A stretch of 64,000 nucleotides of DNA from assembly GCF_910592395.1 (NCBI RefSeq), contig NC_088318.1:18724349-18788348 (forward strand). Direction: 5' to 3'. Shown here piece after piece: positions 11,966-23,388 of this stretch (its first letter is position 1; every line of letters starts with the position of its first letter). Below the pieces are notes generated by a model. The model ran no database searches. It saw only the letters and a program-made list of their open reading frames with translations, and had not been told where the DNA came from. Source of the stretch: Lineus longissimus. Taxonomy: Eukaryota; Nemertea; Pilidiophora; Heteronemertea; Lineidae. Both the position numbers and the translations under genes were made by a program.

Positions 11966-12135
11966 TTGTCAATCTAAGTTCTCGGGACACAAGTAAAGAT
12001 GCCCAACTGTTGAAGCATGCAAGTGCAGATGAGGCTTTGGAAACTTGAAAAATGATAATTTAAAAGCAATATGAATGTACATCTAGAGAAAATAATTTTA
12101 TTTTTGATCTCTCCTGCAATATTTACATAATTCAA
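11966..12135. repeat. Displaced copy of the dysbindin 3' end
   Basis: About 170 bases nearly identical to 16191-16365, where dysbindin (minus strand) has its likely poly(A) signal (TTTATT at 16327-16332). The copy starts exactly at the right edge of the inverted-repeat element. It is therefore a duplicated terminal piece of a neighbouring gene, about 4.2 kb away across ADAT1. Confidence 0.8.
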
Positions 12136-12424
12136 AATTTTATTTGTGTCAAGAAGAACCCTTTGCCAATAGCATAATAAAGTTTCAAAACATTCCAATA
12201 CAGATTGCCTGAGAAAAAATGATTTCCGTACACCTATTTTATTTCTAGTACTAAGTGTCCTTAGTAGAGAGGGTGTCCTCAATAGAGAGGTGTGTCTGCT
12301 AAGGGAGGTTTCAGATTCCACTGTAGCTTGCTTTCAGGCCTGGTTATGTGTTATATCCATTTCTGTTAATAGTATGTGAATCTCCTTCCAGATTTCAGCG
12401 GACTGGTAATGGTATGAAGGCAAG

Positions 12425-15228
12425 ATGTTTCAAGCAGAGGACCTGGCAGACACCATTGCCAAGTGTTCTTACGATCACTATGGTGATCTGCCGAGGAAGG
12501 GAAAACCTCAGGAAGGAAAAGAATGGACATTGCTTGCCGCCATTGTGCAAGAGACGGAACAGGACGGTGAGTGTTGGTCCATCATTGGAGACCTTGGAGA
12601 ATTTAGACACCATGACTAATGCTGTCCTTATTAGAGGGGTGTGCTGAGTGCAGAGGTCTGATATTAGTGTAGAAATACTGGATGAAAACCAGAGTGGTGT
12701 CCTGCTAAGTAATAGAGGGGTTCGATAAGGGAGGGAGGTTCCACCTTTAACCTTTCTACTTTATAAAAGCAGTCCCTCAAAATCTCTAAGCGTATACTGT
12801 GTCAGCAACTCAGCAGAATGATATACAAAATGATGACTCTGTTATCTTCAGACACCAGTGTATTTCAAGTGGTTGCCATGGGTACAGGAACAAAGTGTCT
12901 AGGACAGAGCAAGATGAGTAAAATAGGTGAGTTAGGCCCATATGGGAATGATACAAACCATTTCTTTAAATCTTCTCTAAAACTAACACTGAAAACACCA
13001 GCACTGGCAGCAGAACAGAACGGAAAACAACTCTGATGTTGGCCAAAGTGAGATTGGCGCTGTATGTTGTGGCACAAGGTCTGAATCCGACGTCTAAGTT
13101 GTCTCTGCAATATTAATGGAGTGTTCTTTCTTTTCAGGTGATATTGTAAATGACAGCCACGCTGAAGTAATAGCTCGAAGAGCCTTTTTGAAGTGAGTGA
13201 AAAAAACTCTGGCACCCTTCTGTCAAGGCAATAGTTGAATCCAAAGATGTCCAATTATGTCAAAAATAATCTCACCAAATCGACCCTTGATGATAAGCTA
13301 TGTACAGTTATTTGCATAAAGAAATTTAGCCATTTTAATGTTTGTCCACATTATTTCTAGTTACTTGCTGTATCACGTTGAAGGGTTCTACGAAACTGGC
13401 TCAAGTGAGATCTTCACTGTGGATGAGAAGACTTTACGATTTTCCATTGAGAAGGGAATCGCCTTCCATTTCTTCACCAGCCATACGCCTTGTGGCGATG
13501 CGTCCATTTTCCCAAAAGAGAAAAGCGAGGGAAGTATGTGTGAAACTGGTGCGAAAAGGACATGGGAAGGTGATGACTTGAATATGAAAAAGAGGCATAA
13601 ACTGGTGCATTCTGATAGCGATGTTGATTCCTGTCAAGTAACGACTTGCCGTAATGAAAGTTTGAGTGATGTTTGCCCAACCGTTAATGACATGGCTGAG
13701 GTAACTATTAGAGACATATATAGGACAGGTGCAAAGTGTGTTTCATCAGAGGATAACGACCCACTTCTTGGCGGGATGGAGTATCACAGGACAGGCTTAT
13801 TACGGACTAAGCCTGGGCGTGGAGAAAGGACTTTGTCAATGTGCTGTAGTGATAAGCTTGCCAAATGGAACGTTGTTGGATGCCAGGGAGCATTGCTGAG
13901 CCATCTTTTTGAGCCAGTCTACTTTAAGTCATTTGTAGTTGGAAGGTAGGCAACAGGTATTTTATTGATATTAATGCAGTGCTTATTTGGTTGATCTTGC
14001 TGAAGCCAGGGCGCGTGACTCTCAGTGAGAGGTGTTGGTGGCCTTTTTATTCCTTGCTCAATCGCCACAACATCTAACCACAATACAGTACATGTTAGCC
14101 ATATTTTCAATTTGACCTACTCAATTGTCAAATTGCATACATTTTCCAGTTGGCTATTGACTGTAGCATGTTTCCAAAGCAGAATGAATTGTCTATTATC
14201 GATTCGGTATTAAGTACAAGGCCCCTGAACTTTTCTTTTCAGTTGTCCTTACGATAAAGCAGCTATGACTCGAGCCCTGGTCTCCCGGTGTTTGGATGTG
14301 TCTGGTCTACAGCTTCCTTACATACTACATCAGCCATTAATCCTGCAGTCCACGCTTGAGTTTGAAGACAGTAAGCACATTGTTGAGGCCAAGGTAGAGA
14401 AAGCTGTATCTTCCAACACATGTGAGTAGTACTGTTGCAAACAACCAGGACATATTATGCTTGAAAAGTCCGCGATGGTTTCCTTTTGGCTGCATGATAT
14501 AGTATCCTAAGCCTTCAGGCATTTGCAATGGAATTGAAAGCAGGGAATCGGGGATTTCTGAAGCCCAGTGGCGAAGTGGTTGAGACTCTTTGTAGCCAGT
14601 TGGAAAAATGTTGTCACCATTTGCAACAAAATCAAATATAGTTTTAGCAATCGCAGAATAATGTATAGAGTGGGGCAGGGGGAGACTTGTCAACCTGAAC
14701 ATCCCCCTCCCAGGTCCAGATCTTCATACTGTCTTCTACTGCACTTATTAGTCTTTATATCATTCCCTCTTCCAGCCATCATCTGGTCTAGTATCCCCTG
14801 TCGTCCAATAGAGGTCTCAGTCAATGGAAAGAGGCAGGGAATCACTACAAAGAATATCCACAAATCTCAGGCCAGATGCTCAATATGTAAAGCGGAATTA
14901 TTCTCGAAATTTAAGAAAGTTATTGAGATGGTGGGTGTGGATCGCCTGCCAGAAACGCTCAGGTTTGTTATTATAATAATGCTGGAATTAAAACCACCTG
15001 ATTTTCCAACCGATTCAGTTTCTATTTGGTTTCTGCTCATTAACGGCGTTGGATGAGTGATCAAACTTGCCTTTATATTGCAGGTGTCCCAATCTGAAAA
15101 CGTATCATGATTTTAAGGAGGCAGCAGATGGTTACCAGTTGGCATGGGGACGGTTGCTGAATGTTTTCAAAGATTGGAGGAGAGCACCACGGGAACTTGA
15201 GAACTTTACATTGGATGATCTTTCCTGA
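12425..15228 (+). CDS. ADAT1: tRNA-specific adenosine deaminase 1 (7 coding exons)
   Basis: Exons 12425-12566, 12852-12926, 13138-13192, 13361-13945, 14243-14421, 14776-14962 and 15084-15228 keep phase and give 455 residues, close to other ADAT1 proteins (about 500). Family role: hydrolytic deamination of A37 to inosine in eukaryotic tRNA-Ala. The three signatures of the ADAR-type deaminase domain are present: HAE at about residues 80-82 (zinc His and proton-shuttle Glu), PCGD from about 134 (zinc Cys), and CSDKLAKWN followed by GCQGALLSH (second zinc Cys). The C-terminal GYQLAWGRL segment also matches. Exon 4 carries a long variable insert between PCGD and CSDK. The start ATG lies just after a likely 5' UTR acceptor. 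A poly(A) signal AATAAA is at 15466-15471. Confidence 0.95.
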
Positions 15229-15465
15229 TGTCTAAAGCACGATTTGAAGCGTTCATTATTTGGCCAGTGTTCTACCTATTGAATTGCTCTGGTATCAAGT
15301 CCAGCAGCCTCTTTGAGAGTATTTTGCAAACAAGAGCCTAATCTTAAAAACTGTAGTCCTTAACTCAAGACTCAAGAGATTCGTTACAAATGATTGAAAG
15401 TTACGACATGTAGCCCATGTTTTGCTGGACATTGACATTGTTGTGTTGCATATCTGTACATTTAT

Positions 15466-15471
15466 AATAAA
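15466..15471 (+). terminator. ADAT1 polyadenylation signal
   Basis: AATAAA about 240 bases after the ADAT1 stop, the first canonical signal downstream. Confidence 0.6.
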
Positions 15472-15730
15472 ATGTTATTTTCTTAACAGTGTTTCGGTAA
15501 CTCATTCAATAAGAAATGTTGACAAAGCCTTTCTTGTACCAGAATCAGGAATTGGCAACTCTCAGCGTCACCATTAGTCCTCGGACTTTGGCTTTAGACT
15601 GTCAATCTAATTACCAGTCTCAAGACATGGAGGATGCCACTGTCATTGTCAGGATGATCTTAATTAAGAAGTCCATTCTCGTGGTCACAATGATTCAATC
15701 TTTTGGCTTTGTGATGGCCATTGCCATTGT

Positions 15731-16060
15731 CACAACCAGTCTTCACACATACAGCCACTGTCATTGTCACAACCAGTCTTCACACATGCAGCCACTGTCA
15801 TTGTCACAACCAGTCTTCACACATGCAGCCACTGTCATTGTCACAACCAGTCTTCACACATACAGCCACTGTCATTGTCAAAACCAGTCATCACACATAC
15901 AGCCACTGTCATTGTCAAAACCAGTCTTCAGACATATTATTGCCACTGTCATTGTCACAACCAGTCTTTAGATATATGGCCACTGACTTTGTCACAATTG
16001 GTCTTTTCACTTCGAGATGGTCACTGTCACTTCCAGTCTTCAGACATATGGCAAAGGTCC
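15731..16060. repeat. 37-bp minisatellite, about 9 copies, degrading rightward
   Basis: Head-to-tail 37-bp units around CACAACCAGTCTTCACACAT followed by CACTGTCATTGT. The first four are almost identical and later ones diverge. Three frames stay open for over 100 codons through the array, but none resembles a protein family. It lies in the space between the convergent ends of ADAT1 and dysbindin. Confidence 0.9.
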
Positions 16061-16326
16061 TTGTAATAAAATCAGTCTTATGACGTTGAAATGCATAAGT
16101 GGCAGGATCTTGGGGTCATTACAACCTCCTTCAGGACAATACATTTATTGCTGTACCCAGTCTGAGGACCAAGACAACCATGAGCACTGTTGTACAAATC
16201 TAGGTTCTCGGGTCACAAGTAAAGATGCCCAACTGTTGAAGCATGCAAGTGCAGATGAAGAGGCTTTGGAAACTTGAAATAATGATAATTTAAAAGCAAT
16301 ATGAATGTACATCTAGAGAAAATAAT

Positions 16327-16332
16327 TTTATT
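16327..16332 (-). terminator. Likely dysbindin polyadenylation signal
   Basis: TTTATT on the + strand (AATAAA on the minus strand), about 510 bases past the dysbindin stop. The same signal is present in the displaced copy near 12.09 kb. Confidence 0.45.
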
Positions 16333-16844
16333 GTTGATCTCTCATGCAATATTTACATAATTCAACAAATTAAAGGTTTCAAATCGAATTATGAAAGACT
16401 TGTGGAATACTCAGTGACTTTGTCACCTTCGGCGCAGCTAACCCTATCAAAAGGCAATATACCATGTGCAGGGGTCTGAGTCAGACACGGGGCCCCGCCT
16501 TGTATGAATTGAAGCCTATCTCTACCTGTCAATGTGGTAAAGATCCCACTCAACCTACTTAAACCCAGGCACACCGTATTTAATGAATGAAACTAAAAGA
16601 TCAGGCACTGCTATACAGTTTAAGTACATCTGAAATATATATCATGATGAGACAGGATATTATCCTGTCCTGTCCTCAATCTTTGCAATATACAAATTTT
16701 CAAAGTAAATCAGTAAATATTGTAAGCACATCTGGATAATCCCTCCTGCTGATCTTACTGGACAAATTTACCAGAACCAGTTAAACACCTGTGAGCATCA
16801 GCATAGGCTGGTGAAGAAATGCCGAGTTTCATATCGTGACCAGC

Positions 16845-19800
16845 TCAATGAGGACTATCCTCCAATTTCTCATCGTTTACACATTCCCACGAAGTTTCCG
16901 ACGGTGACTTCGACTGATGGCTTTGATCACTTCCCTTTGACGTATTGGCTTCATCAGGCTTGTCCAAGATTTCGCAATCACTCGCTAAGTCTTCATCAGC
17001 TTTGACATCAATAGGTGGCGTGACTTCATCATCGTCATCATCTTCATTCATGGCACTTTCTAATTCATCCATGATGGGTGTAGTGGAGTCTGTAGGGCAA
17101 AATGGTAGAAATATCTTCAACCACCAATACAGATATTTCCGAAAGCATAAAAGTGGGCTTGCTTGCCCTGGCATCAACACCAGATACAATGAACCTCAGT
17201 TTTAGGTCTCATGTTCCTTGAAAGCCGGTTCATCCAGAAATAAAATAGTCGGTTTTCCCCTATATCGAACCCTGGCCCTATCACTTGGTGGCCAGCAGTG
17301 TTAACCTCGAAATTATTTTCAAAAATACCTGTTTTTGAGGCGACCGGCTCATCGTCCAGGAAAGCATCAAGAGCACCTTTTTCTTCCACGTCATCGTCAA
17401 GATTTATGTCAGCAATGTTCATCTGGTGATCACCTTGACTTCCAAAGCTGCTGGCCACCGAAATCCCTGAGGAGTAAAAAGATGTTTGGATTCGATTATT
17501 AATACAGTTACGGTAAGTCTTATAGTCCTATGTTATGCCTATCATTAGGTCTGTCAGTCATGAGTTTTTTCTTGAGTGCTGGGTCATTCCTCGACAGCAA
17601 ATCCAGGTCATCAGGCAGCAAGCTCAGGCAGGCAAATAAATAAATGTTTAGATAATGAGCATGACGTTGACCTAGTTTAAATGGGGTCAAAAGGACATCA
17701 ACTATTCAGTCATGTTTACACTCTGTCATATCAATTTGAATGGAAACAACCAACAACTTGTGTCCTCAGAAGAAAGGGTATCCTCAATACAAATGTAGAG
17801 AAGTGTTGGCCGAGGGAGGTTCCACTGTAAAATGAAACCGAAGTTGTCTCAGAAATGGTCGCACACTTACTCTCTGCTCGGCCAGTGAGTTTATAATGCT
17901 CCAAATCCGACACAAATGCCTCCTCAAACACTTCTTGTCTGTCCTTCAACATGGCCGCCCTTTTTCTCTCTGTCGTCTGAACCTTTGATGCATGTTCCTG
18001 AGCAAGTTTCACTGCAAAGAAGAGAGAATATCACGCCTGTCCAAACTTCATGTACATATATGTGCTTTGGTTCCGTTTCCCAAAATCGACAGATGATTCA
18101 GTTAGGAGACAAATCACTGATGGGGGTTGATAATTAGATTGATGTGATGCCCAATCGACTATATGTCAATCGCTGGAATCCAATGCTAGTTGTAAAAGGA
18201 GGATGAATACATCAACTCTATCTTCTTGTCCATTGTCTTATCAGGTGGGGATCAGCATTTTCTAAACTGTTTGTTATTTTCAAAATTGTGTTTTATTTGA
18301 ACCCTCCAGGCTCACCATGAATCCTATCATAGGTTTTACTGCAAATAGAGTCTACCTTTGATATGTTCCACTTCGGCCTTCTTAGTTTCATCATATTTTG
18401 TTAGCTGGATGCGATGTCTCTTCTTGTTTTCTTCCATTTCTTGGGCCTCACAAATATCCTCCAACTCAAATAAAGCTTGTTCGATCTTCCCAAACGAGTC
18501 ATTCAATACAGCTTGAAGAAAGGAGGAGATTCAATCAAAAGCTTCTAAATCTAATTGAGGTAAATGTAACTTTTTGCTGCGACTGCAATGGTTTTTGCAA
18601 AAAAGGTATTTAACTTGTAATTGTCAAGTATAGCACAGTATGTTCACAACTTGGGTTCTACAGGAAGGTTTCTTGGCTGGGGATGAATGTTAAGAGACAG
18701 TACTTTCAGACAGTATTTGCACCAGAAAAACAGCATAAACTACTATACATGTACATGTATAAGAATTGATAATTTACTTTTCACCAAAAAATGGGGCAAA
18801 GACAGTCCTGTTGAGCCCAATTGACCAAAGTACGGTAGTTTGCCTTAAAGACCATTTAGTACACAAAACTACATCTAACTTACAAAGCTGTGTGTTAACA
18901 AGTTCAATATCTTTCATAATTTGGCCAAGACCTATGCTTTCTGCTTGAAGTTGGTTGAGTTGCTTGGACTGCTTCTCACAGTGAATGAATATGGTTGACA
19001 CTTGGTCATCAACCTCCTGAAAGAAAGACAGATCAGCATAGGTTACCCAAGTTAAGGATCGATTCTGCTGGGGTTCTGTGTGCTGTACATCCCTTACACT
19101 ACAGAGGTCACTGCCCTTAACAATAAGGAAGAGATCAGGGTGATTGATCAAATTAGCCAAACTGTAAAAAGTTTTCTCACCTCAGCCAACTTTGCATTTT
19201 CTTCTGATTTTTGGTGAATTTCAATCCAATTTTGCTGAAATCTGAAATGAAAGAAGGGAATTTTTAGATCTGAATGCAGATGATTTTCATCATCGCTCAA
19301 TGTCGTTATCACACTGGATCTTTGTCATAGGCATTTATGCCAGGTAGAGACTGAGACTTCAACCAATGGTCTTTAGCCTCTACACAGCTCAGCAATGCCC
19401 TTTGCCAAGTACCTTTTTCTTACTCACTTGTTCAATATATCAGCACCAGCATCCACACTGATACCATCAGATCCTGAAACTCTACCTAAAACTAAGCCAG
19501 GTCGTTCTTTGGTTGTCAATGATCTGAAACTACAAAAGAACACTGCAATACTACAATCAAGATGTACAGACCGGGGGAGCTGGCTGTACGTACCCATAAG
19601 TCTTTGCGGTAGTCTCGCGCGTACCGGATATAACCCATCAAGCTTTTCTCCTTCAGAGAAATACTGCGTTGCGCTCAAGTGCCTTATAAGGCTGTGAACA
19701 AAATTAACGTTCGACCAATGAGAAAGCCACATTACCCTGCATACGAGGTTGGACGCGTGATCACTAAATGACAAGTAAAAATAGAATCAGACCACATGTT

Positions 19801-20479
19801 TCTCTTTGTCAGAATGCTGCCGTTTGCTGTAGTACACGTGTGTTGTCCAAATTTTCGATTTCAAGCAAGTTTAAGGCCAACCTCGTGTCCACCAGACTAA
19901 TGCATAATTGGCAGTTGAGCGCAACGCAGTATTTCTCTGAAGGAGAAAAGCTTGATAGGTTATATCCGGTACGCGCGAGACTACCGCAAAGACTTATGGG
20001 TACGTACAGCCAGCTCCCCCGGTCTGTACATCTTGATTGTCGTATAAGAAAGTGGTCAATATGACTTCTCAACTTGGTGCAACAATAAGTTCTTCCTCAT
20101 CTTGACTGATAATTAAATTGTCATTTACAACTAGCTGCCCAATTGATCTTTATGGTCAAAGATGCCAGACACGAGCAGGGCTCAAGATAACCCCTGAAAA
20201 GTGTCTTTTGAAGCACGAAACTTGGCCCGAAACCCTCATGTTTGAAACTGTTAACTTAGAAATCTGTTACCAGACTCCTTAGATTTTGTCAAGCCCGAGT
20301 AAGCATTAAAGAAAGTCTAGCTCGAGCCCTGACGAGACAATGCTTCCAGAGCCATTGTCTGGTGCACTTGACCGTGGCCAAGTGGCCTTTTTTCAGGACG
20401 TAATCAGGTCTTCTTACCTTGCTTTGATGTCTTCCTGCACATTATGCAGGCGTCCCCTGATGCTTTCTAAGACACTCAT
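16845..20479 (-). CDS. DTNBP1: Dysbindin, with a one-base frameshift in exon 5
   Basis: Minus-strand exons in order: 20418-20479, 19428-19523, 19181-19241, 18884-19016, 18356-18512, 17871-18011, 17329-17466 and 16845-17089. Known role: subunit of BLOC-1, needed for sorting to lysosome-related organelles and synaptic vesicles. Seen: N-terminal MSVLESIRGRLHNVQEDI, a long Gln/Lys/Glu-rich coiled coil over exons 3-6, the diagnostic DRQEVFEEAFVSDLEHY (human KERQKFFEEAFQQDMEQY), GALDAFLDDE (human EALDVFLNSGG) and an acidic Ser-rich tail. All exons keep phase except within exon 5. There VLNDSFGKIE lies in one frame and QALFELEDICEAQ in the next, and an extra T in the TTT at 18480-18482 would explain this. 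Discounting that base the protein is 343 residues, close to the human 351. The break may be a sequencing or assembly error or a real allele; as written the frame stops within exon 5. Confidence 0.88.
19548..20045. mobile_element. Inverted-repeat element in dysbindin intron 1
   Basis: About 126-bp arms (19553-19678 and 19914-20040) are reverse complements with very few mismatches. They flank about 235 bp of unrelated sequence. The outer ends read ACAATCAAGATGTACAGACC. No transposase frame is present and no target duplication is evident. It appears to be a MITE distinct in sequence from the 11.1-kb and 20.7-kb elements. Confidence 0.75.
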
Positions 20480-21782
20480 TATCACTGTAGCGTACAGTAT
20501 TAGCAATTAGAAGATAAGGTCGGTATTTATGGTGTTTTAGGCATATTTTTACAAGATTTTTGAAAACCTGAGTGCACTTCCTACATCCACCATTTTGACC
20601 AGTCACATGATCTCAACCAACTTGGTCTTTTCTAATTTCGGCACTGGGGCGAGTCTGACATAGTCGAGTGAGGCTCAAGGAGGATACCGCGGTGACGTCA
20701 CGGCTTTTCCAAGATGGCGCTGCATATTGTAAACAAACTCGATCCACGGCCAAGGGAAAATCAAGTCATCAAAAAAGTTAGATTTTTCGCATCAAATCAG
20801 AGTTATTAGTACTTTTCTGCTATGAAATAAGTCTTCAGACAATAAGCTATCATTTGAATAATGAAAAGTGCTGTTTTGATGGGGAAAAATAGGGTTTTTT
20901 AAACCAAATAGCCGGCACCGATCTTCCAAAATTAGCGATGGTTTCAAAACAGTCTCCCAGATATGGGGCAATCTCTTCATTATCATAATGGGATTTGGAG
21001 GCATGTTTACAGATTTTACAAGTTCGAGACCTGTAATACCTAAAACTCGTATAGATCCCCATAGATCCCCTCTATTTGTCGAGTTAGCGCCCCTGTAAGA
21101 TCATGCATTTTCGAACACTAGAACGAAATCTTCCTGCGGATATCGCGGTTTCGGTGATGATTTAAGGAGAAATTGACTGTTCTTAGAGTTGTATGGGACA
21201 GAAATGAGTTCATACTTCATGAATACATGAATATATTATGATATGGGCGGGCTTCTAAGTCAAAACAATAACAAACTCAACTGCATCTCTACCGTGTATC
21301 GCGTAGTGCATTGCCTAGTGTATTTCGTAGTGTATTTTAGCGGAGACATTATTTCTCATTATTTCCGCACTTTGGCCACGCCAAACGTCTTTTTTATTCG
21401 TGGAAGTTAATCTGCTCTGTAAATTTTATTCTACACAGGAAGAATCCATACCAGGTATTGCAATATTTCATGTCTATTGGTGTTTTTGTGTACAGGAGCG
21501 CACCAGACAGTGAGACGTGGAGATGTGTTCAGTGCTGGCGCTGTCAGTAGACTGAATCTGATTGGCCATAGCGATCACTAATATGGGTCGGGATCACGTG
21601 ATGTGACGTCACCGCGGTATCCTCCTTGAGTGAGGCTTGAGCCTGGCGCGAGATCAGGCGCCAGTACGAAAAAGTACGCACTGGCGCTTACTCGCGTAAG
21701 TGCGGCGTTAGTAATCGAACGCGCTTTGTGTACATTTGCGCAGCGCATTATCTGTGCAATCATCTTGGATCCAAGGTTTGCA
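20480..21782. promoter_or_regulatory. Divergent dysbindin/GCSH promoter interval, interrupted by a transposon
   Basis: The start codons of dysbindin (minus) and GCSH (plus) are 1.3 kb apart and point outward. About 950 bp of this is an inserted element, so the original spacing would have been about 340 bp, a typical bidirectional promoter. A GC-rich hairpin (GCGCCAGT ... ACTGGCGC, about 21657-21687) lies in the GCSH leader. Confidence 0.45.
20676..21628. mobile_element. Non-autonomous DNA transposon, 26-bp TIRs, 9-bp TSD
   Basis: Perfect terminal inverted repeats of 26 bp begin CAAGGAGGATACCGCGGTGA and end at the matching complement (21603-21628). The element is flanked by the direct repeat AGTGAGGCT at 20667-20675 and 21629-21637, a 9-bp target site duplication. 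No transposase frame is visible in the roughly 950 bp. A 9-bp duplication is typical of Mutator-like elements; an 8-bp hAT-type reading is less likely. It separates the dysbindin and GCSH promoters. Confidence 0.88.
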
Positions 21783-23388
21783 ATGGCGACCACCATGTTT
21801 CGATCTGCTTGTAGAGTTTTGAGTTTTGGAGGACGAATTTCGTCTCTAAATGCGCCCCGATTTACACCTGCAATCCCAAGAAGATGGTATGCAGCTGCTA
21901 ATATTCCTACAGGTATAACTCTCGAACAAGCATTCCATTTGTATGTGACAAGCGCGAAAGATTTGGACGAAGATTGATAGTAGTTTAAGTATCAGATCAG
22001 TCGTCGCACTCCCACGTCCCAGGCCCAGTCCAGTGTGCACTGGGCCAAGGCCAAATAACCAGAAATGTATTAGCTGTACATTTTACCTACTACATGAATA
22101 TCTGACATACTATATAGATATATTTTGCAGTGCATCTCCTTCCTCAATGATCTAAAGCATGTTGTGTCATTGACTTGTGCCGATCGTCTCTCTCAGAGTC
22201 GACGGACGAGATGGCAGCACAGACTAGGGATTCGGCAATGAGAATGACAAAAATCAAATCAAAGCTGTGATTGTTTCAATTCTTTTTATCGTTTCTGTTA
22301 TAGATTTGAAATACACCGATCAACATGAATGGATTCGACTGGAAGGGGATATCGCCACTCTGGGTATTACAAATCATGCTCAGGTATGGTACCTTCATAG
22401 TTTACTGTATTACAAATCATGCTCAGGTATGGTACCTTCATAGTTTTACTATTCTCAGCCTCAGATTTGAACCCAACATGAACATGACAATCAATGAATC
22501 ATGAGATTTTCTGCAGATTGAGAATAAAAAATATCTTCCTGTTTCTTTCTGTTTTAGGATCAACTAGGAGAAGTGGTGTTCTGTGAATTGCCCGAGGTCG
22601 GCGCTTTAGCTGACAAAGCTGGTAAGAGATTGAAACTTTGCCTGGTCAACAATAAGAGTTTGCAACTGGCCCTTTTTGTCAGGTCAAGACTGATACTTTT
22701 TGAATATTTTCCGGGAACTTTAATGACATACCATGTAGCCGATGAACCTTATGTTTACTAAAATTGTGATTTTGGTCAACAGCATTTAAAATATAGAATT
22801 TCCTCAACATTTCTCTTGCTTTTTACTCCAGGTGTTCTCTGTGTAATAGAAAGTGTGAAGGCTGTGAGTGACATCTATGCCCCCCTTGCTGGAGAGGTGA
22901 CTGAAGTTAATACAAAATTGGAAGATGCCCCAGAGAAAATAAATGAAGAGCCATATGGGAAAGGTAACTTAGAAGTCCTAGCCTATACACTGGCTACCAG
23001 GATTGGATTTCTGCAGGAACCAGCATGCTTTGAATATAACTTAAAACCGAGGTTCCTTGTATCTGGTGGCCATACCAGGGCAAGCTAAACAACCCATGCA
23101 ATGAGAAACATGAGTAGCTTTTGATGGAGTACGAGCCGGAGACAAATCAACCCAATTGCTGTTGTTACCACCGATATAAATATACGCTATACCTATGGGT
23201 CAGTTTTCATCTTGTTGGCATGTTACTGTACAGATGCAATGTTTACTTCCATTCGTGGCGAGGGCTGTAATCCATTGTCTTCTTATCATTTTATAGGTTG
23301 GCTCGTAAAGTTGAAGATCTCTGACCAATCAGAACTGTCTGAATTAATGGATGCCGAAGCATATACGAAACTAACAGAGGAAAGTTAA
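21783..23388 (+). CDS. GCSH: Glycine cleavage system H protein, mitochondrial
   Basis: Exons 21783-21912, 22304-22383, 22558-22621, 22832-22963 and 23297-23388 keep phase and encode 165 residues, a normal length. Role: lipoyl-carrying shuttle protein of the mitochondrial glycine cleavage complex, passing the aminomethyl group between the P, T and L proteins. Seen: an Arg/Ala/Ser-rich N terminus suited to mitochondrial import ([13 protein letters not shown] to about RRWYAA), [33 protein letters not shown], and the lipoylation site [15 protein letters not shown] with Lys at about residue 101. The C terminus [10 protein letters not shown] and following is also typical. An upstream in-frame ATG at 21630 would add about 50 residues without transit-peptide character, so I chose 21783. 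Poly(A) signals AATAAA lie near 24308 and 24338. Confidence 0.96.
22365..22446 (+). repeat. Tandem duplication of the GCSH exon 2 donor (2 x about 40 bp)
   Basis: The last bases of exon 2 and the first 20 of intron 2 (22365-22403, including CATGCTCAG/GTATGG) are repeated almost exactly at 22408-22446. Two identical 5' splice sites therefore lie 43 bp apart. Use of the second would add 43 coding bases and shift the frame. Confidence 0.9.

Noticed and set aside
21630-21782. N-terminal extension of GCSH from the upstream ATG
   Set aside because: The added 51 residues have no transit-peptide character, and the sequence lies beside the transposon border and a hairpin; [13 protein letters not shown] is a better import signal.
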